From: Dichotomicrobium thermohalophilum
GTDB taxonomy: Bacteria; Pseudomonadota; Alphaproteobacteria; Rhizobiales; Rhodomicrobiaceae
Direction: 5' to 3'
Length of the DNA: 64,000 bases
NCBI RefSeq assembly: GCF_003550175.1
Contig: NZ_QXDF01000001.1
Coordinates: forward strand, 1,512,501 to 1,576,500
Shown here: one piece after another, positions 6,996 through 15,167 of the stretch
Layout: each line of letters begins with the position of its first letter
Numbering within the stretch: position 1 is the first letter of the stretch
Made by a program: the position numbers and the translations under genes
Notes under the pieces: generated by a model
Database searches by the model: none
Told to the model about the DNA's origin: nothing
What the model saw: the letters and a program-made list of their open reading frames with translations, nothing else

Positions 6996-7841
6996 ATGAA
7001 CCTCAAGACCGTCCTCGCCTATCTGCCGTCCGAAGAGCTTGCCGAACCCGTGCTGAAAGGGGCCGTCGCGCTGGCCAAGGCGCACGAGGCTCATGTGGTC
7101 GGCTTGCATCTGGAGGCCTCCTACTACCCGGCTTATGGCGAAGTGGCGATCGCCATGCCGCCGGATGTCATCGAGCAGATGCGCAAGCCCCTGCGCGAGC
7201 GGGCGAAGAAGCTGGAGGAGAGCTTCAAGAAGCGCATGGCTGAGGAGAACATCAGCTCGGAATGGCGCTCGGGTACAACGGAATACAGCACGCTGCCGGG
7301 GCGGATCGTCGAGGAAGCGGTGAGCGCGGACATGGTGCTCTGCCCGCAGGTCGAACCGGAAAACGTGGATGTGACGACGCTCGATCTGCCCGAGCGGCTC
7401 ATTCTTGAAGGCGGACGCCCGGTCCTTGTCGTACCCCCGGAGAAGGACGTGCAGATCCCGCCCAAGCGCGTCCTGATCGCCTGGAACAATTCACCGCAAT
7501 CGGCACGCGCGGTGTTTGATTCGCTCGACCTGATGAAAGATGCCGAGGCTATCACGGTGCTGACGCTGGCCGGGAACGCCGACGAAAGGCGCGCAGCCGA
7601 GGAACACGCCAACAATCTGGCCGCCAATCTTGGTCGCCACGGGCTGAAGTCGAAGGTCGAGGCTGTCGAGATCGGCAATACCTCTGCTAGCGATTATCTG
7701 GCCTCGCGGGTGGATGAGGACGGCGCGGACCTGATGGTGATGGGCTGCTATGGGCATTCGCGGTTCCGAGAACTGGTGTTCGGCGGCGTCACGCGGGACA
7801 TGCTCGGCGGGATCAAGGTGCCCACGGTTATGTCTCACTAA
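6996..7841 (+). CDS. Universal stress protein, two tandem UspA domains
   Basis: A 281-residue cytoplasmic protein made of two Usp folds (about 1-145 and 150-281). The second has the ATP-binding motif G-x2-G-x9-G, seen as MGCYGHSRFRELVFGGVTR, and an opening KRVLIAWNNSPQSARAV. The first domain lacks a clear nucleotide motif, as in other tandem Usp proteins where one half has degenerated. These proteins are induced by starvation and stress and probably bind ATP as a signal rather than catalyse a reaction. The start is ATG 6996 with AAGGGAGCG upstream. The next gene begins 27 bases after the stop, probably in the same transcript. Confidence 0.93.
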   Translation: MNLKTVLAYLPSEELAEPVLKGAVALAKAHEAHVVGLHLEASYYPAYGEVAIAMPPDVIEQMRKPLRERAKKLEESFKKRMAEENISSEWRSGTTEYSTLPGRIVEEAVSADMVLCPQVEPENVDVTTLDLPERLILEGGRPVLVVPPEKDVQIPPKRVLIAWNNSPQSARAVFDSLDLMKDAEAITVLTLAGNADERRAAEEHANNLAANLGRHGLKSKVEAVEIGNTSASDYLASRVDEDGADLMVMGCYGHSRFRELVFGGVTRDMLGGIKVPTVMSH

Positions 7842-7868
7842 AAACCGAAGGGATCGGGAGGATCATAA

Positions 7869-8252
7869 ATGGGCCTGAAAAAGGTGCGGCTCGAACTTGC
7901 GCGCGACCATGAGTTTCCGCGGGGCAGCCGGCGGCACGGCTATGACCTCGTCGCGCCGCTGGACGAGAACGGAAAGCTCGACCCCGAGCTATGGAAGAAG
8001 GAGCGCGAGCATTGCCGGGTTCTGCGCTTCTGGGGCGACGAGGAAGACGAGCTCGGCCATCTGGTGCGCAAACCCGGCGGACACTGGGCCTTTCACTACG
8101 ATATTTACGGCGAAGAGGACGACGACGAGGCGGGCTTCCGCTTCAATGACGAGCACTTCATCCCCGGCGAATACGTCTCGATTCACGAGCAGGACGAGAC
8201 CATGCGCACCTTCCGCGTCGTGACGGTGGAAGACGTGAAGTTCGAGGATTAA
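7869..8252 (+). CDS. Conserved hypothetical acidic protein
   Basis: A 127-residue soluble protein with no signal peptide or membrane segment. It is strongly acidic, with DEEDELG and EEDDDEAGFRFNDEHF runs, and its regular beta-like pattern (LVRKPGGHWAFHYDIYG, EYVSIHEQDETMRTFRVVTVEDVKF) suggests a small beta-barrel-like domain. I recognise it as a conserved alphaproteobacterial protein of unknown function but cannot assign an activity. It lies 27 bases after the universal stress gene with AGGGATCGGGAGG upstream of the ATG, so it is probably co-expressed with it. Confidence 0.75.
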   Translation: MGLKKVRLELARDHEFPRGSRRHGYDLVAPLDENGKLDPELWKKEREHCRVLRFWGDEEDELGHLVRKPGGHWAFHYDIYGEEDDDEAGFRFNDEHFIPGEYVSIHEQDETMRTFRVVTVEDVKFED

Positions 8253-8285
8253 AGCGCTTTTCGAGCAGTAATGCAGCGCGATAGT

Positions 8286-8394
8286 CGTCATTGCCGGACT
8301 TGATCCGGCAATCCAGCATCTGGTCCTGGCTTCGGCCATGGACGCCCGTGTTCCCCGGATCCCTGTCCGGGGACAGGAAAGCACGGGTATGACG
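8286..8394. repeat. Alphaproteobacterial intergenic palindromic repeat element
   Basis: This 109-base element starts CGTCAT and ends ATGACG. Inside are ATTGCCGG-(7)-CCGGCAAT at 8290-8312, CCCGTG/CACGGG arms and CCCCGG/CCGGGG arms, so most of it can fold. Elements of this form (CGTCATTGCCGG...TGACG) are scattered between genes in many Hyphomicrobiales genomes and are thought to be non-autonomous and possibly RNA-structure-forming. It lies between two convergent genes, where it could end transcription from both sides. Only this copy was seen in the window. Confidence 0.7.
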
Positions 8395-8419
8395 TAGCCC
8401 CGATTGCTCGAAGATCGCT

Positions 8420-9094
8420 TCAACCCTCGGCGGCCATGAACTGGCGAAGCCGTGCAATCGCCTCGGGCGAATCCCACTCGGCGGGGCCGATCATCCGTGC
8501 GATTTCGCGGCCCTGCTCGTCGATGATGAGCGTGGCCGGCAAGCCCATGACCTCCAGCTTGAAGTTGAGCCGGGCGGTTTCATCGAGCAGCAAGGGCAGG
8601 TTGTCTGCCCCGATCTCGTCGAGGAAACCGCGCGGTTTCTTCAGCCCGCCGCGATCCACGCTGATCGGCAGTACGGCGAAATTCTCGCCGCCAAGCTTGG
8701 CCTCAAGGCGATCAAGCGACGGCATCTCTTCCTTGCACGGGGCGCACCATGTCGCCCAGATGTTCACGAGCAGGAGCTTGCCGCGCCAATCCGCCAGCGT
8801 GCGTGTCTCGCCCTCGCCATCGATGAAGGAGAACTCCGGCACCTCGCGCGGCGCGCCGTGAACGACAAGCTTGTCGAGGCCGGTATCCTTTTGCGCGGCC
8901 TGCGCGGCGTGGCCCGCGCTTGACGTCGGCTGCTGGGCGACCGTGACCGGCTGCTGCACCGGCGTTACCATGAACTCCGCTGCCGCGAAGCCCGCGATTG
9001 CCGCGAGCGCCATCCCCGCGATATAGGTGGTGAAACCGGGGCCGCGCGGTGTCTTGTTAGCCGACTTGCCATTCATGCGCGCCATCTCGTCCAC
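8420..9094 (-). CDS. tlpA: TlpA-like membrane-anchored thiol-disulfide oxidoreductase
   Basis: A 224-residue protein with one N-terminal membrane segment (about 20-45) and a periplasmic thioredoxin fold. The active site WATWCAPCKEE is near residue 113 (CxxC), and the cis-proline loop reads MGLPATLIID. A linker rich in Gln, Ala and Thr joins anchor and domain. TlpA proteins are periplasmic reductants that help cytochrome oxidase and cytochrome c biogenesis. A second such protein, CcmG, is encoded at 58.1 kb with a different active-site setting. The gene is divergent from argH, separated by 26 bases; the TlpA-argH pairing is common in Hyphomicrobiales. Confidence 0.9.
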   Translation of the reverse strand: MDEMARMNGKSANKTPRGPGFTTYIAGMALAAIAGFAAAEFMVTPVQQPVTVAQQPTSSAGHAAQAAQKDTGLDKLVVHGAPREVPEFSFIDGEGETRTLADWRGKLLLVNIWATWCAPCKEEMPSLDRLEAKLGGENFAVLPISVDRGGLKKPRGFLDEIGADNLPLLLDETARLNFKLEVMGLPATLIIDEQGREIARMIGPAEWDSPEAIARLRQFMAAEG

Positions 9095-9120
9095 TTGGCT
9101 GTTAAAGAAACGAACCTCTC

Positions 9121-10509
9121 ATGGGCAATAAAATGTGGGGCGGGCGGTTTGCAAGCGCCGCCGACGCCATCATGGCGGAGATCAACGCCTCGATCGACTT
9201 CGATAAACGTCTGTACCGCCAGGATATCGCGGGCTCGAAGGCGCATGCCGCCATGCTCGCGGACTGCGGCATCTTAACGCGCGAGGAAGCCGAGAAGATC
9301 GCCGCCGGGCTCGACCAGGTCGAGCAGGAGATCGCCGAAGACCGTTTCGCCTTGTCGCGTGACCTCGAAGACATCCACATGAATGTCGAGGCGCGCCTGG
9401 CTGAACTGATCGGACCGGCCGCGGGCAAGCTGCACACCGCGCGCTCGCGCAACGATCAGGTGGCCACCGATCTGCGGCTTTACATCCGCGATGCGCTCGA
9501 CGCCCTGGCGGCGGAGATCACGAGGCTACAGACTGCACTCGCCCGGAAGGCTGAAGCCCATGCGGGCGACGTGATGCCCGGCTTCACACACCTGCAGACC
9601 GCCCAGCCGGTCACCTTTGGCCACCACCTCATGGCCTATGTCGAGATGTTCGCCCGCGACCGCGGCCGGCTCATGGATGCGCGTGCCCGGCTCAACGACA
9701 GCCCGCTGGGCGCGGCGGCGCTGGCGGGGACGTCCTTCCCGATTGACCGCGCGGCGACGGCGAGCGCGCTCGGCTTCGACCGGCCGATGGCGAATTCGCT
9801 GGACGCCGTCTCGGCGCGCGACTTCGTCATGGAGACGCTGGCGGCGGGAACGATCCTCGCGGTGCATCTGTCGCGGCTGGCCGAGGAAATCGTCCTTTGG
9901 TGCTCCGCCGAGTTCGGGTTCGCCACGCTGTCGGACCGCTTCACGACCGGCTCCTCGATCATGCCGCAGAAGCGCAACCCGGACGCCGCGGAACTGGTGC
10001 GCGCCAAGGTCGGGCGCATCGCGGGCGCGTTCCACGCGTTGACAATGGTGATGAAGGGCCTGCCGCTCGCCTATTCCAAGGACATGCAGGAGGACAAGGA
10101 GCCAGCCTTCGAGGCGCTCGATGCGCTCGCGCTGATGCTCCCGGCGATGACGGGCATGATTGACGATCTGCAGCCCAACACCGAGCGGATGCGCGAAGCC
10201 GCCGCGCGCGGCTATTCAACGGCAACCGACCTGGCCGACTGGCTGGTGCGCGCGCTCGGGATGCCGTTCCGCGAGGCGCATCACGTCACCGGGCGCATTG
10301 TCCGGCTGGCTGAAGAGCGCGGACTGGCGCTGGAGGCAGTGCCGCTGGCGGAGATGCAAGCGATCGAACCAAGGATTACCGCGGATGTCTTCAACGTCCT
10401 CTCGGTCGAGAATTCGGTCGCGAGCCGGGTGAGCTTTGGGGGCACAGCGCCGGAAAATGTGCGCGCGCAGGCCAGCGCATGGTTGCAACGCCTTGCCGAT
10501 GAGGCTTAA
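9121..10509 (+). CDS. argH: Argininosuccinate lyase
   Basis: A 462-residue enzyme that splits argininosuccinate into arginine and fumarate, the last step of arginine synthesis. The opening MWGGRFA is typical. The superfamily signature [11 protein letters not shown] is at residues 277-287 and carries the catalytic Ser and Lys, and [16 protein letters not shown] and [17 protein letters not shown] are also present. The length is normal (about 460). The ribosome site is weak; the ATG at 9121 is set by the conserved N-terminus and the short gap to divergent tlpA. It is followed by lptM and lysA in the same direction. Confidence 0.98.
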   Translation: MGNKMWGGRFASAADAIMAEINASIDFDKRLYRQDIAGSKAHAAMLADCGILTREEAEKIAAGLDQVEQEIAEDRFALSRDLEDIHMNVEARLAELIGPAAGKLHTARSRNDQVATDLRLYIRDALDALAAEITRLQTALARKAEAHAGDVMPGFTHLQTAQPVTFGHHLMAYVEMFARDRGRLMDARARLNDSPLGAAALAGTSFPIDRAATASALGFDRPMANSLDAVSARDFVMETLAAGTILAVHLSRLAEEIVLWCSAEFGFATLSDRFTTGSSIMPQKRNPDAAELVRAKVGRIAGAFHALTMVMKGLPLAYSKDMQEDKEPAFEALDALALMLPAMTGMIDDLQPNTERMREAAARGYSTATDLADWLVRALGMPFREAHHVTGRIVRLAEERGLALEAVPLAEMQAIEPRITADVFNVLSVENSVASRVSFGGTAPENVRAQASAWLQRLADEA

Positions 10510-10564
10510 TGAAGGGGCTGGCGGCGGCCAGGCACCGACCGGCGACGGACAGGGGGACGAAGCC

Positions 10565-10780
10565 ATGCGAATGAAACATGTTGCGCTCGGCGCGGCGCTG
10601 CTCATGCTTGCCTTCGGCGTGACCGCCTGCGGCAAGCGCGGACCGCTGGAGCCGCCGCCCGATCCGGCCAAGACGGCTGAGGCCGACCGCGCTGCCGCCG
10701 AGGACGGCGAGGTGATCGAGGAACGCAGCGAGGACGTCAAGGAGCCGCACGAGCCGTTCATCCTCGACGCTCTCCTCTGA
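10565..10780 (+). CDS. lptM: LptM-like small lipoprotein
   Basis: A 71-residue lipoprotein. Residues 1-21 form a signal with lipobox VTAC (Cys21), followed by GKRGPLEPPPDP, the hallmark of LptM/YifL. LptM in E. coli helps mature the LptDE lipopolysaccharide translocon by promoting correct LptD disulfides. The remainder is acidic and probably disordered. The start is ATG 10565 with AGGGGGACG upstream; an opening from 10436 would read through the argH end and is rejected. The argH-lptM-lysA order is common in proteobacteria and supports the assignment. Confidence 0.85.
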   Translation: MRMKHVALGAALLMLAFGVTACGKRGPLEPPPDPAKTAEADRAAAEDGEVIEERSEDVKEPHEPFILDALL

Positions 10781-10838
10781 TCCCGCCCGGGCCGCGCGGG
10801 CGACAAGCCGGGTCCGCGGGTGCAAAAGGGCAGGTGCC

Positions 10839-12131
10839 ATGCATCATTTCACTTATCGAGACGGGGCCCTTCATGCCGAGGGCGTAAACCTTGTCGACTT
10901 GGCCGCGCATGTCGGCACGCCGTTCTATTGCTATTCCACCGCTACTCTGGAGCGGCATTACCGCGTGTTCGCCGATGCCTTCGGCGGGCGCGACACGCTG
11001 ATCTGCTATTCGATTAAGGCGAATTCCAACCTTTCGGTCATCAAGACGCTGGCGCAACAGGGCGCAGGCATGGATGTCGTGTCCGAGGGCGAATTGCGCC
11101 GCGCGCTGGCCGCCGGGGTGCCCCCGTCGCGGATCGTGTTCTCCGGCGTGGGCAAGACGCGCGACGAGATGGCTCATGCGCTCCAAGCTGGGATCTATGG
11201 CTTCAACGTTGAGTCCGAGGCCGAGGCCCGTGCGCTGTCGGCAGTCGCGCAGGAGCAGGGAAGAACCGCGCGCATCGCCTTCCGCATCAACCCTGATGTG
11301 GATGCCCGCACCCATGCGAAGATCTCCACCGGCAAGGCCGAGGACAAATTCGGTGTGCCTTGGAACGACGCAGCCGCGCTCTATGCGCTCGCTGCCGATT
11401 TGCCGGGGCTGGAGCCGTGCGGCGTCCACATGCATATTGGCAGCCAGATCACCGACCTCGAGCCGTTTGAGCGCGCCTTCAAGCTGCTGAGCGATCTGGT
11501 GGGTGACCTGCGCACGGCCGGCCACACCATCGACTTCGTCAATCTGGGCGGCGGCCTCGGCGTCCCATATCGCGGCACCGACGACATCCCGCCGCACCCT
11601 GACGACTATGCGCGCGTTGTGGAGCGGGCCGCGGGCGCCCTCGATTGCCGGCTGCTGTTCGAGCCGGGGCGGATGATCGCGGGCAATGCGGGCATCCTCG
11701 TGTTCCGCGTTTTGTACCTGAAGCACGGCGACCAGAAGCGTTTCACGATCGTTGATGCCGGCATGAACGACCTGATCCGCCCGACGCTTTACGACGCGCA
11801 CCACGATATCTGGGCGGTCGACGAAGCGCGCGGCCAAGAGCCGGCACTGGTGCAGGACATCGTTGGGCCAGTCTGCGAGACGGGCGACTTTCTTGCGCGG
11901 GACCGGGCGCTCCCGCCCTTCCGCGAGGGTGATCTTGGCGCGGTGATGACGGCAGGTGCTTATGGCGCTGTACAAGCGTCGAGTTACAATAGTCGTCTGC
12001 TGGTGCCGGAGGTCATCGTGCGTGGCGATGAATACGCGATCGCGCGGGCGCGTCCAAGCTATGAGGACATGCTCGCGGCTGAGCATATTGCCCCTTGGCT
12101 GACCCCGCGCAAGGCGATGGGCCGCGCCTGA
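10839..12131 (+). CDS. lysA: Diaminopimelate decarboxylase
   Basis: A 430-residue PLP enzyme that converts meso-diaminopimelate to lysine. The PLP lysine is Lys60 in CYSIKANSN; HMHIGSQI, the glycine loop VNLGGGLGVPY, CETGDFLARDR and GAYGAVQASSYNSR are all conserved and supply the phosphate, dimer-interface and substrate contacts. The length is typical. The start is ATG 10839 with AGGGCAGGTGCC upstream. It follows lptM by 58 bases. Confidence 0.97.
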   Translation: MHHFTYRDGALHAEGVNLVDLAAHVGTPFYCYSTATLERHYRVFADAFGGRDTLICYSIKANSNLSVIKTLAQQGAGMDVVSEGELRRALAAGVPPSRIVFSGVGKTRDEMAHALQAGIYGFNVESEAEARALSAVAQEQGRTARIAFRINPDVDARTHAKISTGKAEDKFGVPWNDAAALYALAADLPGLEPCGVHMHIGSQITDLEPFERAFKLLSDLVGDLRTAGHTIDFVNLGGGLGVPYRGTDDIPPHPDDYARVVERAAGALDCRLLFEPGRMIAGNAGILVFRVLYLKHGDQKRFTIVDAGMNDLIRPTLYDAHHDIWAVDEARGQEPALVQDIVGPVCETGDFLARDRALPPFREGDLGAVMTAGAYGAVQASSYNSRLLVPEVIVRGDEYAIARARPSYEDMLAAEHIAPWLTPRKAMGRA

Positions 12132-12182
12132 TCCGCACGGCCGCGCGGTTTTGATTTCGAGATCACGCATTTTTGCCTTACC

Positions 12183-12226
12183 CTGTGGCCAATATGATGC
12201 GGCGCGGCTTGTGCGCCGCGCCACAG
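12183..12226 (+). promoter_or_regulatory. Two-part stem-loop in the leader of the TIGR02302 gene
   Basis: GGCGCGGC (12201-12208) pairs with GCCGCGCC (12215-12222) around TTGTGC. Outside it CTGTGG (12183-12188) can pair with CCACAG (12221-12226), an alternative that shares two bases with the inner stem. It ends 16 bases before the TTG start at 12243, close to the ribosome-binding region, so it could limit translation or act as a late terminator for lysA. No T run follows. Confidence 0.35.
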
Positions 12227-12242
12227 CAACGGACCGAGCGAT

Positions 12243-14813
12243 TTGACTTCGACCCAGCCTTCTCCCGAACGCCTCCTGCAACGCAAGATCGGCCAGATGC
12301 GCCGGGTGATCCTGCTGGAACGGCTGTGGCCGCGCCTGTGGCTTCCCCTCGGCGTTGCCGGCACCTTCGTTCTCGTGTCGCTGCTGGGGCTTTGGCCCTT
12401 GCTCGGGCGGACGGTGCATCTGGCGCTGCTCTGGGCGTTCGCGATCGCGTTTGTCGCCTCGCTGGTGCCTGTGCTGCGCGTGAGCATGCCAACGCGCGAG
12501 GAAGCGCTGCGCCGGCTTGAGGAGCGCTCCGGCGTTCCGCACCGCCCGGCAACCGCGCTTCAGGACCAGCCGGCGGGGGAGACCAGCGCGGCCGCGCGGT
12601 CCCTCTGGCAGGCGTATCGCCGGCGCATGGCCGCGGCTGTGGAGAAACTCAAGCCCGGCACGCCGCACCCGCGTACCGACAGGCTCGACCCGTTTGCGCT
12701 GCGCGCGCTTCTGGGCCTGCTGCTGATCGTCGCCGTAACAGCGACCTGGGGTCAGATGCGCGAGCGCATCGCGACCGCCTTCGACCTGGGCGCGTCCAAG
12801 ACGGTGGCGTCCCTGCGGCTCGACGCCTGGATCGCACCACCGGTGTATACGGGTCAGCCGCCCATCACGCTGGCCAGCGGGCCGGTCCGCATCAGTGAGG
12901 CGCCGGAGCGGCGTGAGTGGGAGGTGCCTGAAGGAAGCGAGTTGACCATCCGCGTGAATAATGCCGCACCGGAAGACCTTACGCTGGATATTTCCGCTGA
13001 CGGCAAGAGCGAGGACCTGGCGCTGGAAAGCCCGGGTGATGCCTCCGCCGTAGCAACGCTCAAGCACAAGCTGGACTGGTCGCAGACCGCCACGCTGCGT
13101 CACAACGGCCAACTGGTGGCCGCCTGGCCGATCTCTGTGATCGCGGACGACCCGCCAATGATCCAGTTCTCCGAAGAGCCGGCCGAGACGCAGCGCAAGG
13201 CCGTTCAGCTCTCCTACAAGGCCGAGGACGATTATGGCCTGACCTCCGCCATCGCCGAGTTCCGCCTGCTGGATGACGAGGGCGAGGCGCGCCTGCGTGA
13301 CGGGCCGTGGCCGGCGCCGGAAATCTCCCTGCCACTGTCTGGAAGTAACATGAAGTCAGTGGAGAACCAGACCTTCAAGGACCTGACGGCGCACCCGTGG
13401 GCCGGGCTGCCGGTAGAGGTGGTGCTGAAAGCGCGCGATGTGGCCGGTCAGACCGGCTACAGCGAACCCAAACGGTTCACGCTGCCGGCACGCGAGTTTA
13501 CCAAGCCGCTGGCCAAGGCCGTGATCGAGCAGCGGCGCGAGCTTGTCGCCGATCCGCACGACGTGCGCGGGGTGGTGCGGATGCTGGACGCGCTGACTCT
13601 GGGCCCGGACAAGTTCTTCGACGACAAGGTCGTCTATCTCGGCCTGCGCTCGGCTTATTGGCGGCTGGTGCACGAGACCGGCATCGAATCGGTGAAGTCG
13701 GTGGTGGATCAGCTCTGGACGATCGCGTTACGCATCGAGGACGGCGATCTCTCGGACGCCGAGGCGCGGCTTCGACAGGCTCAGGAAGCGCTGCGCAAGG
13801 CGCTGGAGGAAGACGCCTCGCCGGAAGAAATCGAGCGGCTCATGCAGGAGTTGCGTACGGCGCTGGCAGAATTCATGCGCGAACTGGCAGAGCGTGCACA
13901 GCAACAGGCGGGCCAGACTGGCGAGATGCCGCCGATGGATCCGAGCCGGATGCTGTCGGCGCAGGATCTCGACCAGATGCTGCAGGACATCGAGGATCTC
14001 GCCAAGACAGGCTCACGCGAGCAGGCCCAGCAGATGCTCAGCCAGCTCCGCAACATGCTGGAGAACCTGCGCGCCGGCCAACCAGGACAATCGCAGCAGG
14101 CCCAGCAGATGATGGAAATGCTGAAGAAATTCAGCGAGATCGTCCAGGAACAGCAGCGCCTGCTCGACGAGACCTATCGTGCGCAGCGCCAGGGGCAAGG
14201 GCCCGGCCAGCCGCAACAGGGCCAGCAAGGGCAGCAGGGACAACAGTTCGGCCAGGGTCAGATGAGCCAGCGCGGACAGGGCCAGCAGGGTCAGGGCCAG
14301 CAAGGCCAGCGCGGACAAGGCCAGCGACCGGGCCAGGGCCAGTTCGGCCAGCTTGGCGGCCAGCAGCGCGAGCTTGAAGAGGCGCTGCGCCGTCTGATGG
14401 AGCAGATGCGCCAGGGCGGCGCGCAGGTTCCGGGCGAGCTGGACGGCGCGGGCGAAGCCATGGGCGAGGCCGGCGAAGCGCTCGGCCAGGGCGACGGCCA
14501 GCGGGCCACGCAGCAGCAGACGCTTGCGCTCGACCGTCTGCGCCAGGGCGCGCAGAACATGGCGCAGCAAATCCTCCAGCAACTGGGGCAACAGCGCATG
14601 GGCGCCATGGGGCCGGGGATGCGCGGACGCGACCCGCTGGGCCGGCCGCAGCGGAACCGGGGGACAGATACAGGTGACAGCGTGGAAATTCCCGAGGAGT
14701 TCTCTGTGGAGCGGGCGCGCGAAATCCTGCGCGAGTTACGTCGGCGGCTGGGCGATCCCTCACGCCCGTCAATTGAGCTGGAGTACCTGGAGCGGCTGAT
14801 CGAGCGGTTCTAA
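12243..14813 (+). CDS. TIGR02302 / DUF4175 family membrane protein
   Basis: An 856-residue protein of a family largely confined to alphaproteobacteria. Residues about 25-85 hold two membrane segments (LWLPLGVAGTFVLVSLLGLW, then a second) and about 155-175 a third; the rest is predicted periplasmic. A middle beta-rich region with WIAPPVYTGQPP is followed by long charged helices, a Gln/Gly low-complexity stretch (about residues 640-710, mostly GQ repeats) and a conserved end IPEEFSVERAREILRELRRRLGD. The molecular function is not established; its proximity to lysA and argH is conserved. The start is TTG 12243 (MTSTQPSPERLL), set by the next in-frame context and a hairpin just upstream. Confidence 0.88.
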   Translation: MTSTQPSPERLLQRKIGQMRRVILLERLWPRLWLPLGVAGTFVLVSLLGLWPLLGRTVHLALLWAFAIAFVASLVPVLRVSMPTREEALRRLEERSGVPHRPATALQDQPAGETSAAARSLWQAYRRRMAAAVEKLKPGTPHPRTDRLDPFALRALLGLLLIVAVTATWGQMRERIATAFDLGASKTVASLRLDAWIAPPVYTGQPPITLASGPVRISEAPERREWEVPEGSELTIRVNNAAPEDLTLDISADGKSEDLALESPGDASAVATLKHKLDWSQTATLRHNGQLVAAWPISVIADDPPMIQFSEEPAETQRKAVQLSYKAEDDYGLTSAIAEFRLLDDEGEARLRDGPWPAPEISLPLSGSNMKSVENQTFKDLTAHPWAGLPVEVVLKARDVAGQTGYSEPKRFTLPAREFTKPLAKAVIEQRRELVADPHDVRGVVRMLDALTLGPDKFFDDKVVYLGLRSAYWRLVHETGIESVKSVVDQLWTIALRIEDGDLSDAEARLRQAQEALRKALEEDASPEEIERLMQELRTALAEFMRELAERAQQQAGQTGEMPPMDPSRMLSAQDLDQMLQDIEDLAKTGSREQAQQMLSQLRNMLENLRAGQPGQSQQAQQMMEMLKKFSEIVQEQQRLLDETYRAQRQGQGPGQPQQGQQGQQGQQFGQGQMSQRGQGQQGQGQQGQRGQGQRPGQGQFGQLGGQQRELEEALRRLMEQMRQGGAQVPGELDGAGEAMGEAGEALGQGDGQRATQQQTLALDRLRQGAQNMAQQILQQLGQQRMGAMGPGMRGRDPLGRPQRNRGTDTGDSVEIPEEFSVERAREILRELRRRLGDPSRPSIELEYLERLIERF

Positions 14814-14819
14814 GCAGCG

Positions 14820-14853
14820 CAGGAGCGCGCGACAAGGCGATCGGCCGCTCCTG
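14820..14853 (+). terminator. Inverted repeat after the TIGR02302 gene
   Basis: CAGGAGCG (14820-14827) and CGCTCCTG (14846-14853) form a perfect 8-bp stem with an 18-base loop, beginning 6 bases after the stop codon. There is no T tract, so termination would be factor-dependent. Confidence 0.4.
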
Positions 14854-14898
14854 TAAGTGCCTTCGGGCGTTTCTTCGATTATGCGGGAAAATCGGAAT

Positions 14899-14914
14899 TG
14901 GTGCCCAGGAGAAG
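14899..14914 (-). repeat. Partial copy of the tRNA-Leu 3' end (att-like)
   Basis: TGGTGCCCAGGAGAAG is identical to 16329-16344, the 3' acceptor end and CCA of the intact tRNA-Leu gene; similarity continues for 5 more bases with 2 mismatches. It is oriented the same way as the tRNA and lies 1430 bases downstream of its 3' end, the position expected for the distal att site of an element that integrated into the tRNA. Confidence 0.6.
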
Positions 14915-14966
14915 GTTCGCGAAAGCGAACCGGATTAATGGCTTGACGTCCCCCACCGCCCGAAAT

Positions 14967-14992
14967 CCTTGCATTAAATTGCAAGGCCTTTT
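14967..14992 (+). terminator. Terminator-like hairpin
   Basis: CCTTGCA (14967-14973) and TGCAAGG (14980-14986) form a perfect 7-bp stem around TTAAAT, followed by CCTTTT. It resembles a weak Rho-independent terminator reading rightward, between the att-like repeat and the pyruvyl transferase gene. Confidence 0.4.
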
Positions 14993-15167
14993 CGCCCCGT
15001 GTGCCCCACGTTTTGCGCGGTCGTCGCCCGGCGCGTTCGCGAAATCCGCGATCGCCCCGAGCACGTCCTTGCGCCCGTCCGGCGCGAAGCGGCGCAGCGT
15101 CATCTCGCCAATAATTGTGTTCTCATAAAAAGCGCGCTATCTCGGTCCAGTCTGAAAGGAGCACCCA

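Larger units (their letters stand above)
14814..15167. other. 354-base gene-free stretch holding an att-like repeat and hairpins
   Basis: This stretch contains the inverted repeat ending the TIGR02302 gene, a 16-base copy of the tRNA-Leu 3' end (14899-14914) followed by TTCGCGAAAGCGAA, which can fold, and a compact hairpin with a short T run (14967-14992). Weak open frames on both strands (for example 14879-15103 minus) show no recognisable domain or ribosome site. It may be the scarred end of an insertion. Confidence 0.5.

Noticed and set aside
10758-13112. 784-residue open frame on the minus strand
   Set aside because: It is antisense to lptM, lysA and the TIGR02302 gene, all of which have clear family matches; composition is that of a shadow.
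13397-14377. 326-residue plus-strand frame rich in Ala, Arg and Gly
   Set aside because: It is an out-of-frame reading of the TIGR02302 gene, prolonged by its repetitive GQ codons.
14879-15103. 74-residue minus-strand frame in the gap before the pyruvyl transferase gene
   Set aside because: No ribosome site, no known family, and overlapping frames on the other strand are equally open.
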